This document shows, piece after piece, positions 32,208 to 43,321 of a stretch of 64,000 nucleotides of DNA (its first letter is position 1; the number at the start of each line of letters is the position of its first letter). The stretch covers positions 14,808,173-14,872,172 of the forward strand of contig CM065690.1 in the NCBI GenBank assembly GCA_017654935.2, read 5' to 3'. The DNA is from Phymorhynchus buccinoides. Taxonomy: Eukaryota; Mollusca; Gastropoda; Neogastropoda; Raphitomidae. The notes under the pieces are model-generated. The model had not been told where the DNA came from, did no database searches, and saw only the letters and a program-made list of their open reading frames with translations. The position numbers and the translations under genes were made by a program.

Positions 32208-32432
32208 TTATGATGGGGAAGACAGGGTAAAAAGCGCATGAGCGGGTAAGAAGCCCACCCCAATTATCTCATGAAATGAAGCAAATTTCAGTCTCAGTTT
32301 GCCCATGAGACGAGCGTTAATGTCTAGCATTCGTCTCATGGGCAAATTTGACTGAAATTTGCTTCATTTCATGAGATAATTGGGGTGGGCTTCTTACCCG
32401 CCCATGCGCTTTTTACCCCGTCTTCCCCTACC
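32208..32432. mobile_element. Long hairpin repeat
   Basis: Arms of nearly 95 bp: GGTAAAAAGCGCATGAGCGG, CCCACCCCAATTATCTCATG on the left, complement on the right ending GGCGCT-less CCCATGCGCTTTTTACCCCG. The loop is about 30 bp. Confidence 0.85.
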
Positions 32433-32499
32433 GTTAGCCCCGTGGCGACGGTTTATCTTTGTTTCTTTCTTTTTGTTTGTTTGTAAACCTCTACCGAAG

Positions 32500-32613
32500 A
32501 GGAAAATAATGTTTGTGTGCTTATGAGGGAGGTGTGTGTGTGTGTGTAAATTTTGACCAAATGACAAATTTTTCGTTGCCACTGGGTTTAAAGTGTGCTA
32601 AGTGCATGGGCAC

Positions 32614-32647
<34 letters not shown>

Positions 32648-32765
32648 TCCACGTTCAGACCATAAGGCCTAGTGCAGAGTAAGAGGAAAAATCCCCTGTA
32701 CCCAGCTTCAAACTCGGGTTTACTGTGCACGAGGCGAACGCGTTACTTCTATGCCACTCTATGCC
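32500..32765 (-). repeat. tRNA-derived SINE, copy 3 (tail missing)
   Basis: CACTGGGTTTAAAGTGTGCT, GGACCTCGGTTTATCGTCTC, then the head in reverse (AAACTCGGGTTTACTGTGC). The 3' part beyond the GACCAAATGAC block is lost, where the hairpin at 32208-32432 lies nearby. Confidence 0.8.
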
Positions 32766-32799
32766 AACAGACTCTCAGAGACTTTTCCGTATTCTCACT

Positions 32800-33415
32800 T
32801 TTTCCATCTTTCTTACAGACTTTCCCCATCTTTCTCACACTTTCCCTCATCTTCCTCACAGACTTTCCCACCATCTTTCTCACACACTGTCCCCCCATCT
32901 TCCTCACAGACTTCCCCCATCTTTCTCACAGACTTTCTCACAGACTTTCCCCCCATCTTCCTCACAGACTTTCCCCATCTTTCTCACAGACTTTCCCACC
33001 ATCTTTCTCACAGACTTTCCCCCCATCTTTCTCACAGACTTTCCCCACATCTTTCTCACAGACTTTCCCCATCTTTCTCACAGACTTTCCCCATCTTTCT
33101 CACAGACTTTCCCACCATCTTTCTCACAGACTTTCCCACCATCTTTCTCACAGACTTTCCCCCCATCTTCCTCACAGACTTTCCCCACACTTTCTCACTT
33201 TCCCCATATCTTTCTCACAGACTTTCCCCACATCTTTCTCACATACTTTCCCACCATCTTTCTCACATACTCCCCCCCCCCCCATATTCCTCACAGAATG
33301 TCCCCACCTTTCTCTCAGACTTCCCACATCTTTCTCACAGACTTTCCCACCATCTTTCTCACAGACTTTCCCCACATCTTTCTCACAGACTATCCCATCA
33401 TCCATCTTCTGACAA
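32800..33415 (+). repeat. Minisatellite of pyrimidine-CACAG units
   Basis: About 20 copies of a 20-24 bp unit such as CCCATCTTTCTCACAGACTT. All three plus frames stay open, giving Ser-Gln-Thr-Phe-Pro and Leu-Ser-His-Arg repeats, but these are repeat artefacts. On the sense strand of the gene each unit looks like a 3' splice site. Confidence 0.92.
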
Positions 33416-33714
33416 AGTCAAAGACATATCAGCGAGCAAGACAAAGTCCGCTGCGTCTGTTGACTGAACACTACACAAACTATAGCTGTCTCGCGATATC
33501 CCGCGATAACTTACAGACTTATTAAAATATATTTTGAAGAATGAAGATTTTCCGTTCTATTAATACCATTATTTTTATTTGCAAAAGATTTTCACAAGGC
33601 ATACTGCCCCCTCCCTCTTTGTTCTTCTTTTTGATTAACATATAAAGCATTTGAGTGAACTGACAAACACTGCCATTTTTTTTATGAACCACTAGCGCAA
33701 ATCCGAGTACCGGT

Positions 33715-34375
33715 AACGCCTAGTAACGGTAACGCCTAGTAACGGTAACGCCAAGTACTGGTAACGCTGAGTACAGCAAATTTGAAGCGATTCGGTTAAG
33801 AAACGGCGGAGTTATAAGGCCCCGTTTCCCGTTGGCGCTGCTCTGAGAGTGACGCGCTCTCCCGATTCTCTTCAAATTTGCTGCCAGGCTTTGCCCCGGC
33901 CACAGCAAGCCTGACAGCAAATTTGAAGCGATTCGGTTAAGAAACGGCGGAGTTATAAGGCCCTGTTTCCCGTTGGCGCTGCTCTGAGAGTGACGCGCTC
34001 TCCCGATTCTCTTCAAATTTGCTGCCAGGCTTTGCCCCGGCCACAGCAAGCCTGACAGCAAATTTGAAGCGATTCAGTTAAGAAACGGCAGAGTTATAAG
34101 GCCCCGTTTTGTGTTGGCGCTGCTCTGAGAGTGACGCGTTCTCCCTAGTAACGGTAATGCCAAGTACTGGTAACGCTGAGTACAGCAAATTTGAAGCGAT
34201 TCGGTTAAGAAACGGCGGAGTTATAAGGCCCCGTTTTCCGTTGGCGCTGCTCTGAGAGTGACGCGCTCTTCCGATTCTCTTGCTGCCATGCTTTGCTCCG
34301 GCCAGTCAGCAAGCCTGACAGCGAATTCGAAGCGATTCGGTCGAAAAACGGCGAAGTTATAAGGCCTGTTTTGTG
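33715..34375. repeat. Minisatellite, about 141-bp unit, five copies
   Basis: CAGCAAATTTGAAGCGATTC recurs at 33774, 33915, 34056, 34183 and, diverged, 34318. Each is followed by AGTTATAAGGCCCCGTTT and GGCGCTGCTCTGAGAGTGAC. A shorter TAACGGTAACGCC motif repeats at 33714-33765 and 34147. Confidence 0.9.
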
Positions 34376-34381
34376 TTTCAG

Positions 34382-34556
34382 ACAGACAGACAGACAGACA
34401 GACAGACACACACACTTTTTATGATATGATTACTTTTGTCTCTCTCCCTCCTCTTCATCCCGTTCTACTACCCACCACAGTTGGTTAGCCCGGTGTTCTA
34501 CTATTCAAAGTTGCAGATTGGACATTATATCAACATTCAACCATTATATGGCCCTG

Positions 34557-34604
<48 letters not shown>

Positions 34605-34790
34605 TGTTTGTGTATGCGCGCGCGTGTATGTGTATATGCGAGTGTGTGTGTTTGTTTGTGTATGTGTGTGTGTGTGTATGTACGCGCTATATGTGTGTGC
34701 GTGCGCATGTGTATACTGGCGTGTGTTTATGCGTGCCTGTGCGTGCGTACGTGTGTGTAGGCTGTGTATGTGTGCGTGCGCGCTTGAACG
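34382..34790. repeat. CAGA, TC and TG microsatellites
   Basis: (CAGA)n at about 34380-34406, (TC)n at 34560-34600 and interrupted TG/CG at 34605-34780. Open frames here are dipeptide runs. 34850-34960 holds a copy of the TGTGGGA dispersed repeat (CCACATACCGATGTTCC). Confidence 0.85.
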
Positions 34791-35087
34791 CACTCACATA
34801 CAAGTACGCATGCAAGCTCGCAGGCTCATACAACCACACACACTCAATACTAGTTATATCACTTGTCCCACATACCGATGTTCCTACAATTGTGGGACCA
34901 GCAGTATGTGGGTCGGGTCAACTGATAGGTTGTACCATCTGCGTGTGGGTCTAACAGTGTGTGACAAAAAGATTATGCTTCGCAGATATTGATTGATCTA
35001 GTTTAGGCCAATGATCAAGAATCTAGATCTATTTGATAATTTATGTCAAAGAATATAGCAAGCGTGCACACACAGACAGACAGACAG

Positions 35088-35119
<32 letters not shown>

Positions 35120-35234
35120 ATACTCGTGCACATACACTCAGAAATGCATGCGCGCGCTCACACACATAGGCCTACATATATCTCTCTCTAATTCTAATAT
35201 TGGCAGCATTTTGTGTGTGTGTTTGTTTTTTTAA

Positions 35235-36521
35235 ACTGTAAGTTGTTTTGGCTTATTAAATTTAAAGACACGTCATATTAAAACGAGCGACTTTATAAAT
35301 GAAACTCAAAACGTGTGTGCTAACTAAGCAACAAGAGAGACAACAACAAGGTCACGTGACCTTGAACTTTTCTAATTTACCTTCAAATTTGTTTCTTTTT
35401 GGAGTAATTTTCTGAAGAGGTCTAAAATAAAACATCTTCCAAAGGCTATTGTGTATTTCAACATCAATAACTTCAAGTGTACAAAAATATTATATGTGAT
35501 TTTCCAATGCTACCATCAAAGCATTCTGAGCGTCTGATCTAAATCTTCACTGGACTCGCAGATCTGTAAATTATTGATCTATTTGATGCCAATAAAATCA
35601 GTTTTAATGGTGAAGTGCATGGATAACAACATTTCTTCTAATCTTCATCTGATTTTAAAGCCTAAAAAACGATTTTCTTCAGAAATTTCGTGTTTTCCTT
35701 TGTCTGTGACGATCGGCGTAGATCTGCTCGTCATAGCCACGGCTGGCGGCTGCGTCATGGATTATGTGATCAGTTAACTCGACTGTGTGATCCTGTGCGT
35801 GGTGGGAATTGAAAGGTGAAAAAAGGTGTTGACAAACAATTATAGATAAGATGTTGGTGCAGGTTCTGTGTTTTTTTCAGCCGTGCACAGTTTATATTTA
35901 CGGGTCTTGACATCACTGTAACGGTTTTAACCGTCATTTTTCACCGTTGTTTTTTGGTTGGGACACGGCGGATAGCTGTTACAAACAGGCTCAGCGTGTC
36001 TACTTTCGTTTCGTATGCGTTTAGATGTGGAAGCGGTAATACGCACCACGCACAAAGCCGTGAAGTGAAGGTGGTGAAAAAAGTATTTTGGGACGCGCTT
36101 TCGACGGCGTTTCGCGAAAGTCGAACGGTGGGTTGTTGCAGCGCTGATTTCAGCTCCATTTTACAAATTTCCAACTGAAAACACAGACACATTAATAGGA
36201 GACGGACAATTTTACAGCTTGGATGTGGTTTTATTCAGATGTTCACGATTGCAAGCGAAATACGAACGTTGAAAGTTGACCTAATTTGACTGAAATGTTA
36301 CCACATTTCCAATGACGCGCTTCGGTTTGGAGTTGCTACTTTTATGAACACTGACAAACAAAAAGGATGTGCGCATTTCAAAAACTTGTGTACGGAAACT
36401 CATCCGCAATCCGCAAAAAAAAAAAAAATGGAAATAAAGAAATATGAAGGAGTGTGCAGATTACACATGGAAATTTATCTGCAATCAAAAATTATAATTA
36501 TCAATTCTCCCATGGTTTTAG
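35235..36521. other. Intron sequence before exon J, no recognised feature
   Basis: Mostly unique. At 35920-36180 both strands have an open frame of 70-80 codons, but there is no recognisable domain and no splice context. I treat it as chance. Confidence 0.45.
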
Positions 36522-36656
36522 GTTACGAGAACAAGCAGCACCTCATCACAGGACTGCTCAGCTACTGGAGCTACAAGGTCACAGTGTTTCCCTTCACCCC
36601 TGTTGCCGAACCTGCCGCCCAGCCAACGACAGGCACCAATGTAACCAACCCTACAC
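36522..36656 (+). CDS. Exon J: second half of fibronectin type III unit 4
   Basis: The acceptor is CATGGTTTTAG, a rather weak pyrimidine tract, and the donor is GTGAGT; phase 1 to phase 1; 45 codons. It reads YENKQHLITGLLSYWSYKVT (strands E-F; Leu-x-x-Tyr-x-x-Tyr) and continues into a Thr/Pro-rich linker PAAQPTTGTNVTNPT. It completes the FN3 begun in exon I across a 7.35 kb intron holding both splice-site-like arrays. Confidence 0.87.
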
Positions 36657-36665
36657 GTGAGTCAG

Positions 36666-36830
36666 TTTAACTCATTCGCATCGCAACGATTTTGAATTAT
36701 TACCAAAAACTCACAAATCACTCCAGCCATGCTCACAAACAAAACATGCATAAACAAAAGGAGAAATGAAAGAAGATTACGGGTTTTTACTTCAGGTTTT
36801 GACATAGGGAAGTGGTAGATCAGACTTTTT
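36666..36830 (+). repeat. Dispersed repeat H, copy 2 (just after exon J)
   Basis: TTAACTCATTCGCATCGCAA, ATAAACAAAAGGAGAAATGA and ACATAGGGAAGTGGTAGATC, as at 16975-17135. It begins about 10 bases past the exon J donor. Confidence 0.78.
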
Positions 36831-37059
36831 ATATATATAGACTTTATATAGAACAACTCTACACCGATTCGTTCCCCCACAACGAACCACTACAAAAGCA
36901 AAGTCAGGGGCAAAATAGTGATCTAAGGGAGTAAAGCGAGTTTAGAAGTGATCACAGAAGTGTGCACACAGATTTACTTCCTTTGAAGCAAATGCATAAA
37001 ATTGACAGCTATCTATTAATTCCAGACATATATGGCCGGAACGACTTGAATGAGAGACT

Positions 37060-37265
37060 TAGTGGGATTTTTTTCACGCCAGAGGGCATGACGCTCGTGT
37101 GGGGCTAATCCTCTCTATATTATTAGTTGGGGATAAAGAAAGAGAGAGACAGAGGGAGGTGTCCCACCATCTCTCTCTCTCTCTCTCACTACGCCCAACT
37201 AAGAAAATCGCGTGATAAGCCCCTAGTGCATTGACTGCCCTCTGGCGTGATAAAAATCGCCATAA
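37060..37265. mobile_element. Diverged palindromic MITE with CTCF-like motifs
   Basis: CGCCAGAGGGCAT near 37077 and ACTGCCCTCTGGCG at 37234-37247 face each other. The right half (CTACGCCCAACTAAGAAAAT) matches the element at 18700-18909. Confidence 0.75.
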
Positions 37266-37829
37266 GTCGACCATTAGTTAACAACTTTTAATTATTTTAT
37301 AAACTATTTTTGTGATGATGTTCGACTGTCGCTCTGCGATGACGTCCATGACTTTTCCCATCACGCAGAGTTTTTTCTCTCCAAGATTACATCATGCTTA
37401 AAAGATAAACGCTTGCATTATTTCCTCAATGGGCCACTTTATTCATCACAAGATGATCAAGCACTTTATATTCTGTTCACACGCATGCAGATAAGTGTAG
37501 GCGGGTTTGAGGGGGGTTGCCGGGGGTTCCGGAACCCTCCCCCTACTCCCCTAAACAAAAGTAAATCTAGGAAAAAGAAAGAAAAAAAAGAGAAGTGAAT
37601 CCACAAACCTCTTGTTTCGGCTTAATCTCCCTCCCAGGAGAGGCCTTCATTGCTTTTTTTACATTCAAATTGTCGTCACTTTTTGGGGGGCTTGGCCCTC
37701 AGACCCCCGCAACAAACCCATTGGAACCACCCCCTTCTTAAATAACTGATCCGCCCCTGATAAACGCATATAGAATTTGTTAGTTTCCTTTCATGCGAAA
37801 AATCCCCTACTCATCTTCATCTTGTTGTG

Positions 37830-38504
37830 TTAAGGTGACACACTGCGCGTTCGGAGGAGAATGTTTGTTTATTTTTGTTTCTCAGGAACTAATAAAGATA
37901 TCTACATGAAATTTTGCACACTGATACAATGCATTACTCTGTCCATTTTAAGCCAACTTTGAAGACTCTATGTGATGGCATTATGAAAGTATGGAGTCCA
38001 ACTAAAAAAAATTCATGTTTTATCCCCTCAACAGCACTGGATTGAAGCACTGCATAGTGATGCTGATCATTTGTCCACTTTCCTTAGACATCAAAGAGTG
38101 CAACTAACACACAATTCAGCATCTCTCAGTTCTTAACCCGCATTCTTTGTTTCATCAAACAATAGTGAAAATTCACTTGATCTTACTTGAGACAAAGAAT
38201 GCAAGTTAGCTACTCAGAGATGCTGAATTGTGTGTTAGTTGCACTCTTTGATGTCTAAGGAAAGTGGACAAATGATCAGCATCACTATGCAGTGCTTCAA
38301 TCCAGTGCTGTTGAGGGGATCAAACATCATATGAATTGTTTTTAGTTGGACTCCATACTTTCATAATGCCATCACATAGAGTCTTAAAATTGACAGAGTA
38401 ATGCGTTGTATCAGTGTGCAAAATTTCATGTAAATATCTTTATTAGTTCCTGAGAAACAAAAATAAACAATAATTCCCCTCCGAACATGCAGTGTGTCAC
38501 CTTA
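37830..38504. mobile_element. 675-bp foldback element
   Basis: TTAAGGTGACACACTGCGCG at the left, GCAGTGTGTCACCTTAA at the right. Arms of about 300 bp pair along their length (GGACTCCATACTTTCATAAT against the complement; CAAAGAGTGCAACTAACACA likewise). The loop is about 60 bp around 38140-38200. No ORF. Confidence 0.9.
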
Positions 38505-38606
38505 AATGTAGTGTTGTGATGTTCTTAGTTCAAGTATCCATGTGAGATTATGTGAAGGAAAGCTGGTGTGCACTTTTTGACATGCGATATAATTATAACA
38601 TTATTA

Positions 38607-39003
38607 TTAGGCATTAAGTACTTTATAGTCACAGAGGCGACTCTGTGAAATTCGGGTTGCTCCCACCTGGAGAGTGCGTTGCAGCCAGAGGCGCAGAACC
38701 CCTTTTTTTTCTTCTTTTTTTGCATGCGATTTTTGTGTGACTGGTGAGGAAGGAAGGGAGAGGGTGTGTGTGTGTGTTAGTGTTAAATTTGGACCAAATG
38801 ACAACTTTTTTTCATTGCCACTGGGTTTAATGTGTGCTAAGTGCATGGGCACACAGGACCTCGGTTTATCGTCCCATCCGAAAGACTCCACGTTCAGACC
38901 GTAAGGCCTAGTGCAGAGTGAGAGGAAAAATCCCCTGTACCCAGGCTCGAACTCGGGTTTACTTGACACAAGGCGAACGCGCTACCACTTTGCCACTCTA
39001 CAC
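38607..39003 (-). repeat. tRNA-derived SINE, copy 4 (complete)
   Basis: The tail is at 38607 (TAAGTACTTTATAGTCACAG), the core GACCTCGGTTTATCGTCCC, the B box in reverse GGCTCGAACTCGGG, and the head ends GCCACTCTACAC. A family B repeat copy follows at 39118-39495. Confidence 0.87.
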
Positions 39004-39117
39004 TTAGCGTCTGACCATGACCTCCTGAGATCAGAGGAGGCAAACTGCTATTCCGAAAATCTGGGGCTGAAATTTGTTTCTGGGTGGAGATACCTTCACA
39101 AATTATGATCCACTCTG

Positions 39118-39495
39118 TGGCAGTGGGTGGATGCCTCGGGCCTCCATACGGGGAGCTGGACGACCCTGACCACTCCAAGAGTCTCTCCCCGTGGGGATAC
39201 CTGGGGGGGGGGGGGGTCTTTCATTACAAATAGTTCCTCCACCTTCTGGAAGTTCTGTACTATAGTAACTTCCTCTAATCTGTCACTCTCTCTGACTGTG
39301 CCTTTGTTTTTTTGCTTTCTGTTTTCTGCTATCTTTCTGACTTATTGGCCCATCTCCTTTAAAAAAAAAAAAAAAAAAATCTTCCAAATAACGTTTTTTT
39401 TTTTTGAGCTGTATGCAATGGGGAGATCCAAACACCGGACACAGTATGGCCATATGGCCTGGGAATGCAGGAGAGAAGAAGAAGAAGAAGACAAA
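39118..39495 (+). repeat. Dispersed repeat family B, copy 4
   Basis: TGGCAGTGGGTGGATGCCTC at the left, CACCTTCTGGAAGTTCTGTA in the middle, a poly-A stretch at 39360-39379, TATGGCCATATGGCCTGG and a GAAGAAGAAG tail. Confidence 0.78.
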
Positions 39496-39571
39496 GAATG
39501 ACCAGGGAATGGAGGATCTCTCACTCTCTCTGTCTGTCTGTCTGTCTGTGTGTCTTATCGTAAAAACAGAG

Positions 39572-40217
39572 TACCGTATTTTTCAGACTATAGGGCGCAC
39601 CCCCCAAATTTTACGCAAAATTCAGATTCTGTTATTATATTTTCTTACTATTTTAGTACAGTGGAACCTCCCTTATAAGACCTCCCAACTAAGGCTCCCT
39701 CCCACATAAGACCTACTTCCCTGAGACATAAATTGCCCTTATTTGTAAGTATTAAAATGACCTCCCTTATAAGACCCCTGCCTTACAAGACCTCATGTTG
39801 GGATGATTTTTGAAGGTCTTATAAGGGAGGTTCCACTGCAGTCACATTATAAGCTCCCTGCTTGGTATCTTTTAAGCGGGAGCTCAACACTCTGTCATTC
39901 TAACTGTATCACTCCCTCCCCAGCAAAAATGACAACGATGGTTGGGGCTGTGCCGGTCGGGGTACGTCCCCGGGGGCCGCTACGCTAGCCGGATTGGCCT
40001 GACCTGAGACATGAAACGCTGGGGAGAATTCTATTTTTAGTTCCGTTGTTTTTGTGTTGATTTTTAGTTTGGTTTATTTTTCTTTCTGTCGCAACGCACA
40101 GCGCTGTATAAGTGTCCAGTGGGACAGAGCAGCGTAGCCAGATTTTTAAAATTCAAATGAGGCGCAGGGGTCTCAGTCATGGAATAAAGTATCGCCTTAT
40201 AGTCCGAAAAATACGGT
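39572..40217. mobile_element. MITE family K split by a pogo-like MITE and a LINE end
   Basis: Outer ends ACCGTATTTTTCAGACTATA and AGTCCGAAAAATACGGTA. The pogo-like family G copy is at 39657-39840 (CAGTGGAACCTCCCTTATAA to GGGAGGTTCCACTGCA). The segment about 39860-40130, with GGGGCTGTGCCGGTCGGGGT, matches the LINE 3' end at 56230-56290. Confidence 0.78.
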
Positions 40218-40267
40218 ATGTTTGAAGACTCGCCATCTTATTTTTGTGTCTATGTGTGCTCACACAG

Positions 40268-40425
40268 AACCTGAAGTGGTGAGATCTCCAAATTTAGAGC
40301 AGGCCGCTGACTCTGCCACGAAGGTGACACTGACCGCCAGCTGCCCGGCAGAGAAAGACCGCAACGGACCAATTAATTACATCAGCTATAATTCCACCGT
40401 AACGAAGCCAGGAGTCTATGGCAGG
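40268..40425 (+). CDS. Exon K: fibronectin type III-like unit 5, part 1
   Basis: The acceptor is TGCTCACACAG and the donor GTACAT; phase 1 to phase 0. It begins PEVVRSPNLEQAADSATKVT and continues LTASCPAEKDRNGPINYI, the FN3 strand B to C pattern with NGPI before the Tyr. That N-G-P-I motif is common in membrane-proximal FN3 units of receptor phosphatases. There is an NST sequon. A GA microsatellite begins about 8 bases past the donor, so the donor is sandwiched against a repeat. A translation running on into the GA tract would be spurious. Confidence 0.83.
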
Positions 40426-40431
40426 GTACAT

Positions 40432-40432
<1 letters not shown>

Positions 40433-40468
<36 letters not shown>

Positions 40469-40474
40469 AGAGAG

Positions 40475-40519
<45 letters not shown>

Positions 40520-40596
40520 ACCATAAGCTCTGCTTATTGCTGCGTCAGTTGTCTTGTGTGGTATGATATTTTGTTTTCGGACAAGAAAATGTTTAA

Positions 40597-40639
<43 letters not shown>

Positions 40640-40640
40640 A
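40433..40640 (+). repeat. GA microsatellites at the exon K donor
   Basis: (GA)n at 40434-40518 and 40602-40636. The first begins about 8 bases downstream of the donor. Confidence 0.9.
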
Positions 40641-40942
40641 CAAACTCAACTCCTTCTGCCCATGTCACAAGGGAACATTGGGGAGTGGGATAATAAACAA
40701 TGGCATATACCTAATAATAAATACGGAATTCATTACAAAACCACAAACATTTATGATCGCGTAGTGAGCGAGACAGACAGACAGAGAGAGGACTTTCATT
40801 TTCAGTTTAACACTTTAACTGAGACTAAAACGTTTTCTTGTTTCGAACTTCGGAGTTTACAGCAGTTTCTCTGCTAGCAGTTATTGCGTCATGACAATTG
40901 TAATTAAATGGGTTTTTGTCTGGGTTTTTTTCTTTTTCCCAG

Positions 40943-41038
40943 AATGCCCCAAAGGGTAGCTTCCCAGTAACCAGTGAGAGCTGCCAGGTCAACCAGGGAG
41001 AGATTGAAGTGGATCCGGAGGCGCAGTATCAATTCCTT
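40943..41038 (+). CDS. Exon L: fibronectin type III-like unit 5, part 2
   Basis: The acceptor is TTTTTCCCAG and the donor GTACGT; phase 0 to phase 0; 32 codons. The peptide runs NAPKGSFPVTSESCQVNQ and ends EAQYQFL, fitting strands D to F of FN3. It is short and lacks a strong database-like motif. The support is clean borders, phase match on both sides and the Tyr of strand F. Confidence 0.8.
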
Positions 41039-41263
41039 GTACGTAATGAAATATTTTGAAACTTTTGTTAGCATTTCTTTTTATTTCTAATCATTATATT
41101 TATTTTGTGTCAATGTATACATTTGTCGATGTGGGTTTCTGATTCTTTGTATTAAAAAAAGTTCAAAAAGTGCTTAGAGAAATGAACATTGTGTCGCTGT
41201 CAGTGTGTGTGCATGTATATGGAATTGTAGAGCGCACTGGTTATTTATGATTTGTGTGACCTT

Positions 41264-41917
41264 AAAGGTGCACTCTGACGGATGAGTTTTTGCAAGAAAC
41301 GCGCCAGGTTCACCAGAAAGCCAGCCTTTTCAAGGATCGAAACACTCACTTTGCTCTGGTTTCCTAGAAATTAAACTGTCAAAACAGCGATTCCTCCTTG
41401 GCGGAGATGCCGGAGAGAGTAGCCATTTTGGATGGGGTGGGTGGAGGTCACTCTTTGTGGTTGAAGCGTTTTCTTTTTTTTGTGGTGCAGTAAAACAAAA
41501 AAAGGAGCTATTTCCTTTGTTGTGAGCGAAACTCCTTTAGACAAACTGCATAAAAAAGGCTTGTATTGCGAAAATTTCGTGCAAACGATTTGGCGGCCAT
41601 TGGGAAAGAGACGGCACACGCCTTCTCTTCAGGGGGCACACAGTTTCATGTTGATAAAAAATGGCAGACAGCTGGTGTCAAGGGCTAAGGATGATAAACC
41701 CAGCTAAACAGCTCTTTGATAACAGACGGTAACTTAACCCCTTCACTGCCCGGTTCCGGTTCCGGTTCCGCACCTTCGCCAAAGAGGAATCGCCGATTTG
41801 ACGGTTTTATTTCTAGGAAACCAGAGCAAAGTGAGTGTTGCGATCTCCGTAAAGGGTGTTTTCCTGGTGATCTCAACGTGTTTCTTTCAAAAACTCATCC
41901 ATCAGGGTGCGCCTTTT
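41264..41917. mobile_element. MITE with 130-bp inverted repeats and a partial inner TTAA element
   Basis: AAAGGTGCACTCTGACGGAT at the left, ATCAGGGTGCGCCTTTT at the right, with CTCACTTTGCTCTGGTTTCC paired to its complement. Inside, 41732-41770 has the left end of family P2 (TTAACCCCTTCACTGCCCGG) with no partner end. Confidence 0.7.
41620..41772 (+). repeat. Intra-intron duplicate, partner at about 43205-43348
   Basis: CAGGGGGCACACAGTTTCAT, AAATGGCAGACAGCTGGTGT and GATAAACCCAGCTAAACAGC are shared nearly base for base by both places, leading into the P2 end TTCACTGCCCGGTTCCGG. Confidence 0.85.
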
Positions 41918-42469
41918 AAGTTTGGAAGAAATGTTTATTTGCCTTTGAGCTGTGAATACCAGTACTGCCGGAAACGATACTCAAAGACTAACATGTACAA
42001 TTTACCTCCAAGGGTTGTAGCACAAACAGCCAATCTACAATTCCTTCAAATGTGAGTCGCATAGCTGCCAACAATTCTGAATTTCCTGGATTTTTTTTCT
42101 TCATTTCCAGCCGTGATTCCACATTTCCGATTTATGATAATAAAATTCCCGTTTCCGAAATGGCAAGGGAAAAAAGAAAGTCAAAGCACGTGGAAGTCAA
42201 TGTATGTGCTTGTTCCACAACCATTCCAAGCACCTATCCAACATTTATATCCTGGAAACCATAATCTGTGCTTGTGCAGTTGGCCTAAGCTTGTCTGCTG
42301 ATTAAAGAAAAATGGCGTCAAACAAAATAGTAAGTTTACCGAATCAAGCTTACTAATGTTTGTTCCTCAGTATATAGGAGAATTTCCCATCAACGATGTG
42401 TCCCACCGAGAGGACAGTTACGCTTTCTGCATAGTTTGCCGATGCAACTTCGAAGTTTCTTTCGTGAAT

Positions 42470-43011
42470 TTAACCCTTTCACCGCCAGCCATATTTCAGC
42501 CCAAACTTTCCATTGAATTTATGTGGGTAGAGAGCATAATCTATCTGCAGTTTTGGGGATTCTTTTGTGACATATGTATAAAATAAGGTCTATCCTTACT
42601 TCCCAAAACTAAGACAATAGGGTCTTTGGGTACTAGACCCCAATTTGATGCCTTAACCTCTTCACTGCCATGCCCCGTCACGGATATTTCCGTCAACTTC
42701 TGGTAACCTATAAACTACCCCATCACGGAAATATCCGTCATAGGGTTATTCTAAGAGTTTCCCTTTTTCTATCCATATGCTTTATGCAGTATGCTTGAAG
42801 GCATGTGAGAGTGTTCTCAAAGGATAGTATATTCAATCCCCGTTCAGAAAAGTATAGGTTATATGCACTTTTATTCATACATTTTTGCGATAGACGTAAC
42901 AACCTAAAACAGGCTTGGCAAATGGTTGCCCCGGAACCGGAAACGGGCTCGGCAGTGAAGGGGTTAAATCACTGTGGCGCTAAAATGTGACTTTGGCGGT
43001 GAAAGGGTTAA
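42470..43011 (+). mobile_element. piggyBac-like MITE P1 with nested piggyBac-like MITE P2
   Basis: Outer P1 ends TTAACCCTTTCACCGCCAGC and GGCGGTGAAAGGGTTAA. Inner P2 at 42653-42967: TTAACCTCTTCACTGCC to GGCAGTGAAGGGGTTAA, also TTAA-bounded. The P2 interior contains CGTCACGGATATTTCCGTC. The outer element lost about 20 bp at the insertion site. Confidence 0.85.
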
Positions 43012-43321
43012 ATAAATACATGAAGCTGAAATTAGAAGTCATCAGCTGTTATGAAAACGCTCATGATAACATAATTGTGTTAGCACTTTGTTGCTGAAAA
43101 GGACAATAGCACAATCAGTGGAGAGGTCAGCCATTTTATTATTCTTGTGTAAAACAATGTGTCAGGGGATGAAGAGTTTGCTTCTTTATACCCCCCCCAA
43201 AAAAATGCTTCAGCTTCAGGGGGCACACAGTTTCATGTTGATTAAAAAATGGCAGACAGCTGGTGTCAAGGGCTAAGGATGATAAACCCAGCTAAACAGC
43301 TCTTTGATAACAGACGGTAAC

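Noticed and set aside
32800..33415. CRISPR-like array of regular repeats
   Set aside because: Units are contiguous with no unique spacers, and the genome is animal.
32672..33525. Three overlapping open frames of 238-266 codons (Ser/Pro/His-rich)
   Set aside because: They are translations of a 20-24 bp minisatellite open in all frames, without start context, domain or splice link.
35941..36192. Open frames on both strands near 36 kb
   Set aside because: Short, no recognisable motif, no phase-compatible splice sites; likely chance in GC-richer DNA.
42370..42475. Possible extra exon (EFPINDVSHREDSYAFCIVCRC)
   Set aside because: Acceptor-like TATATAG is poor, no donor in the right phase precedes the MITE, and exons L and M join perfectly without it.
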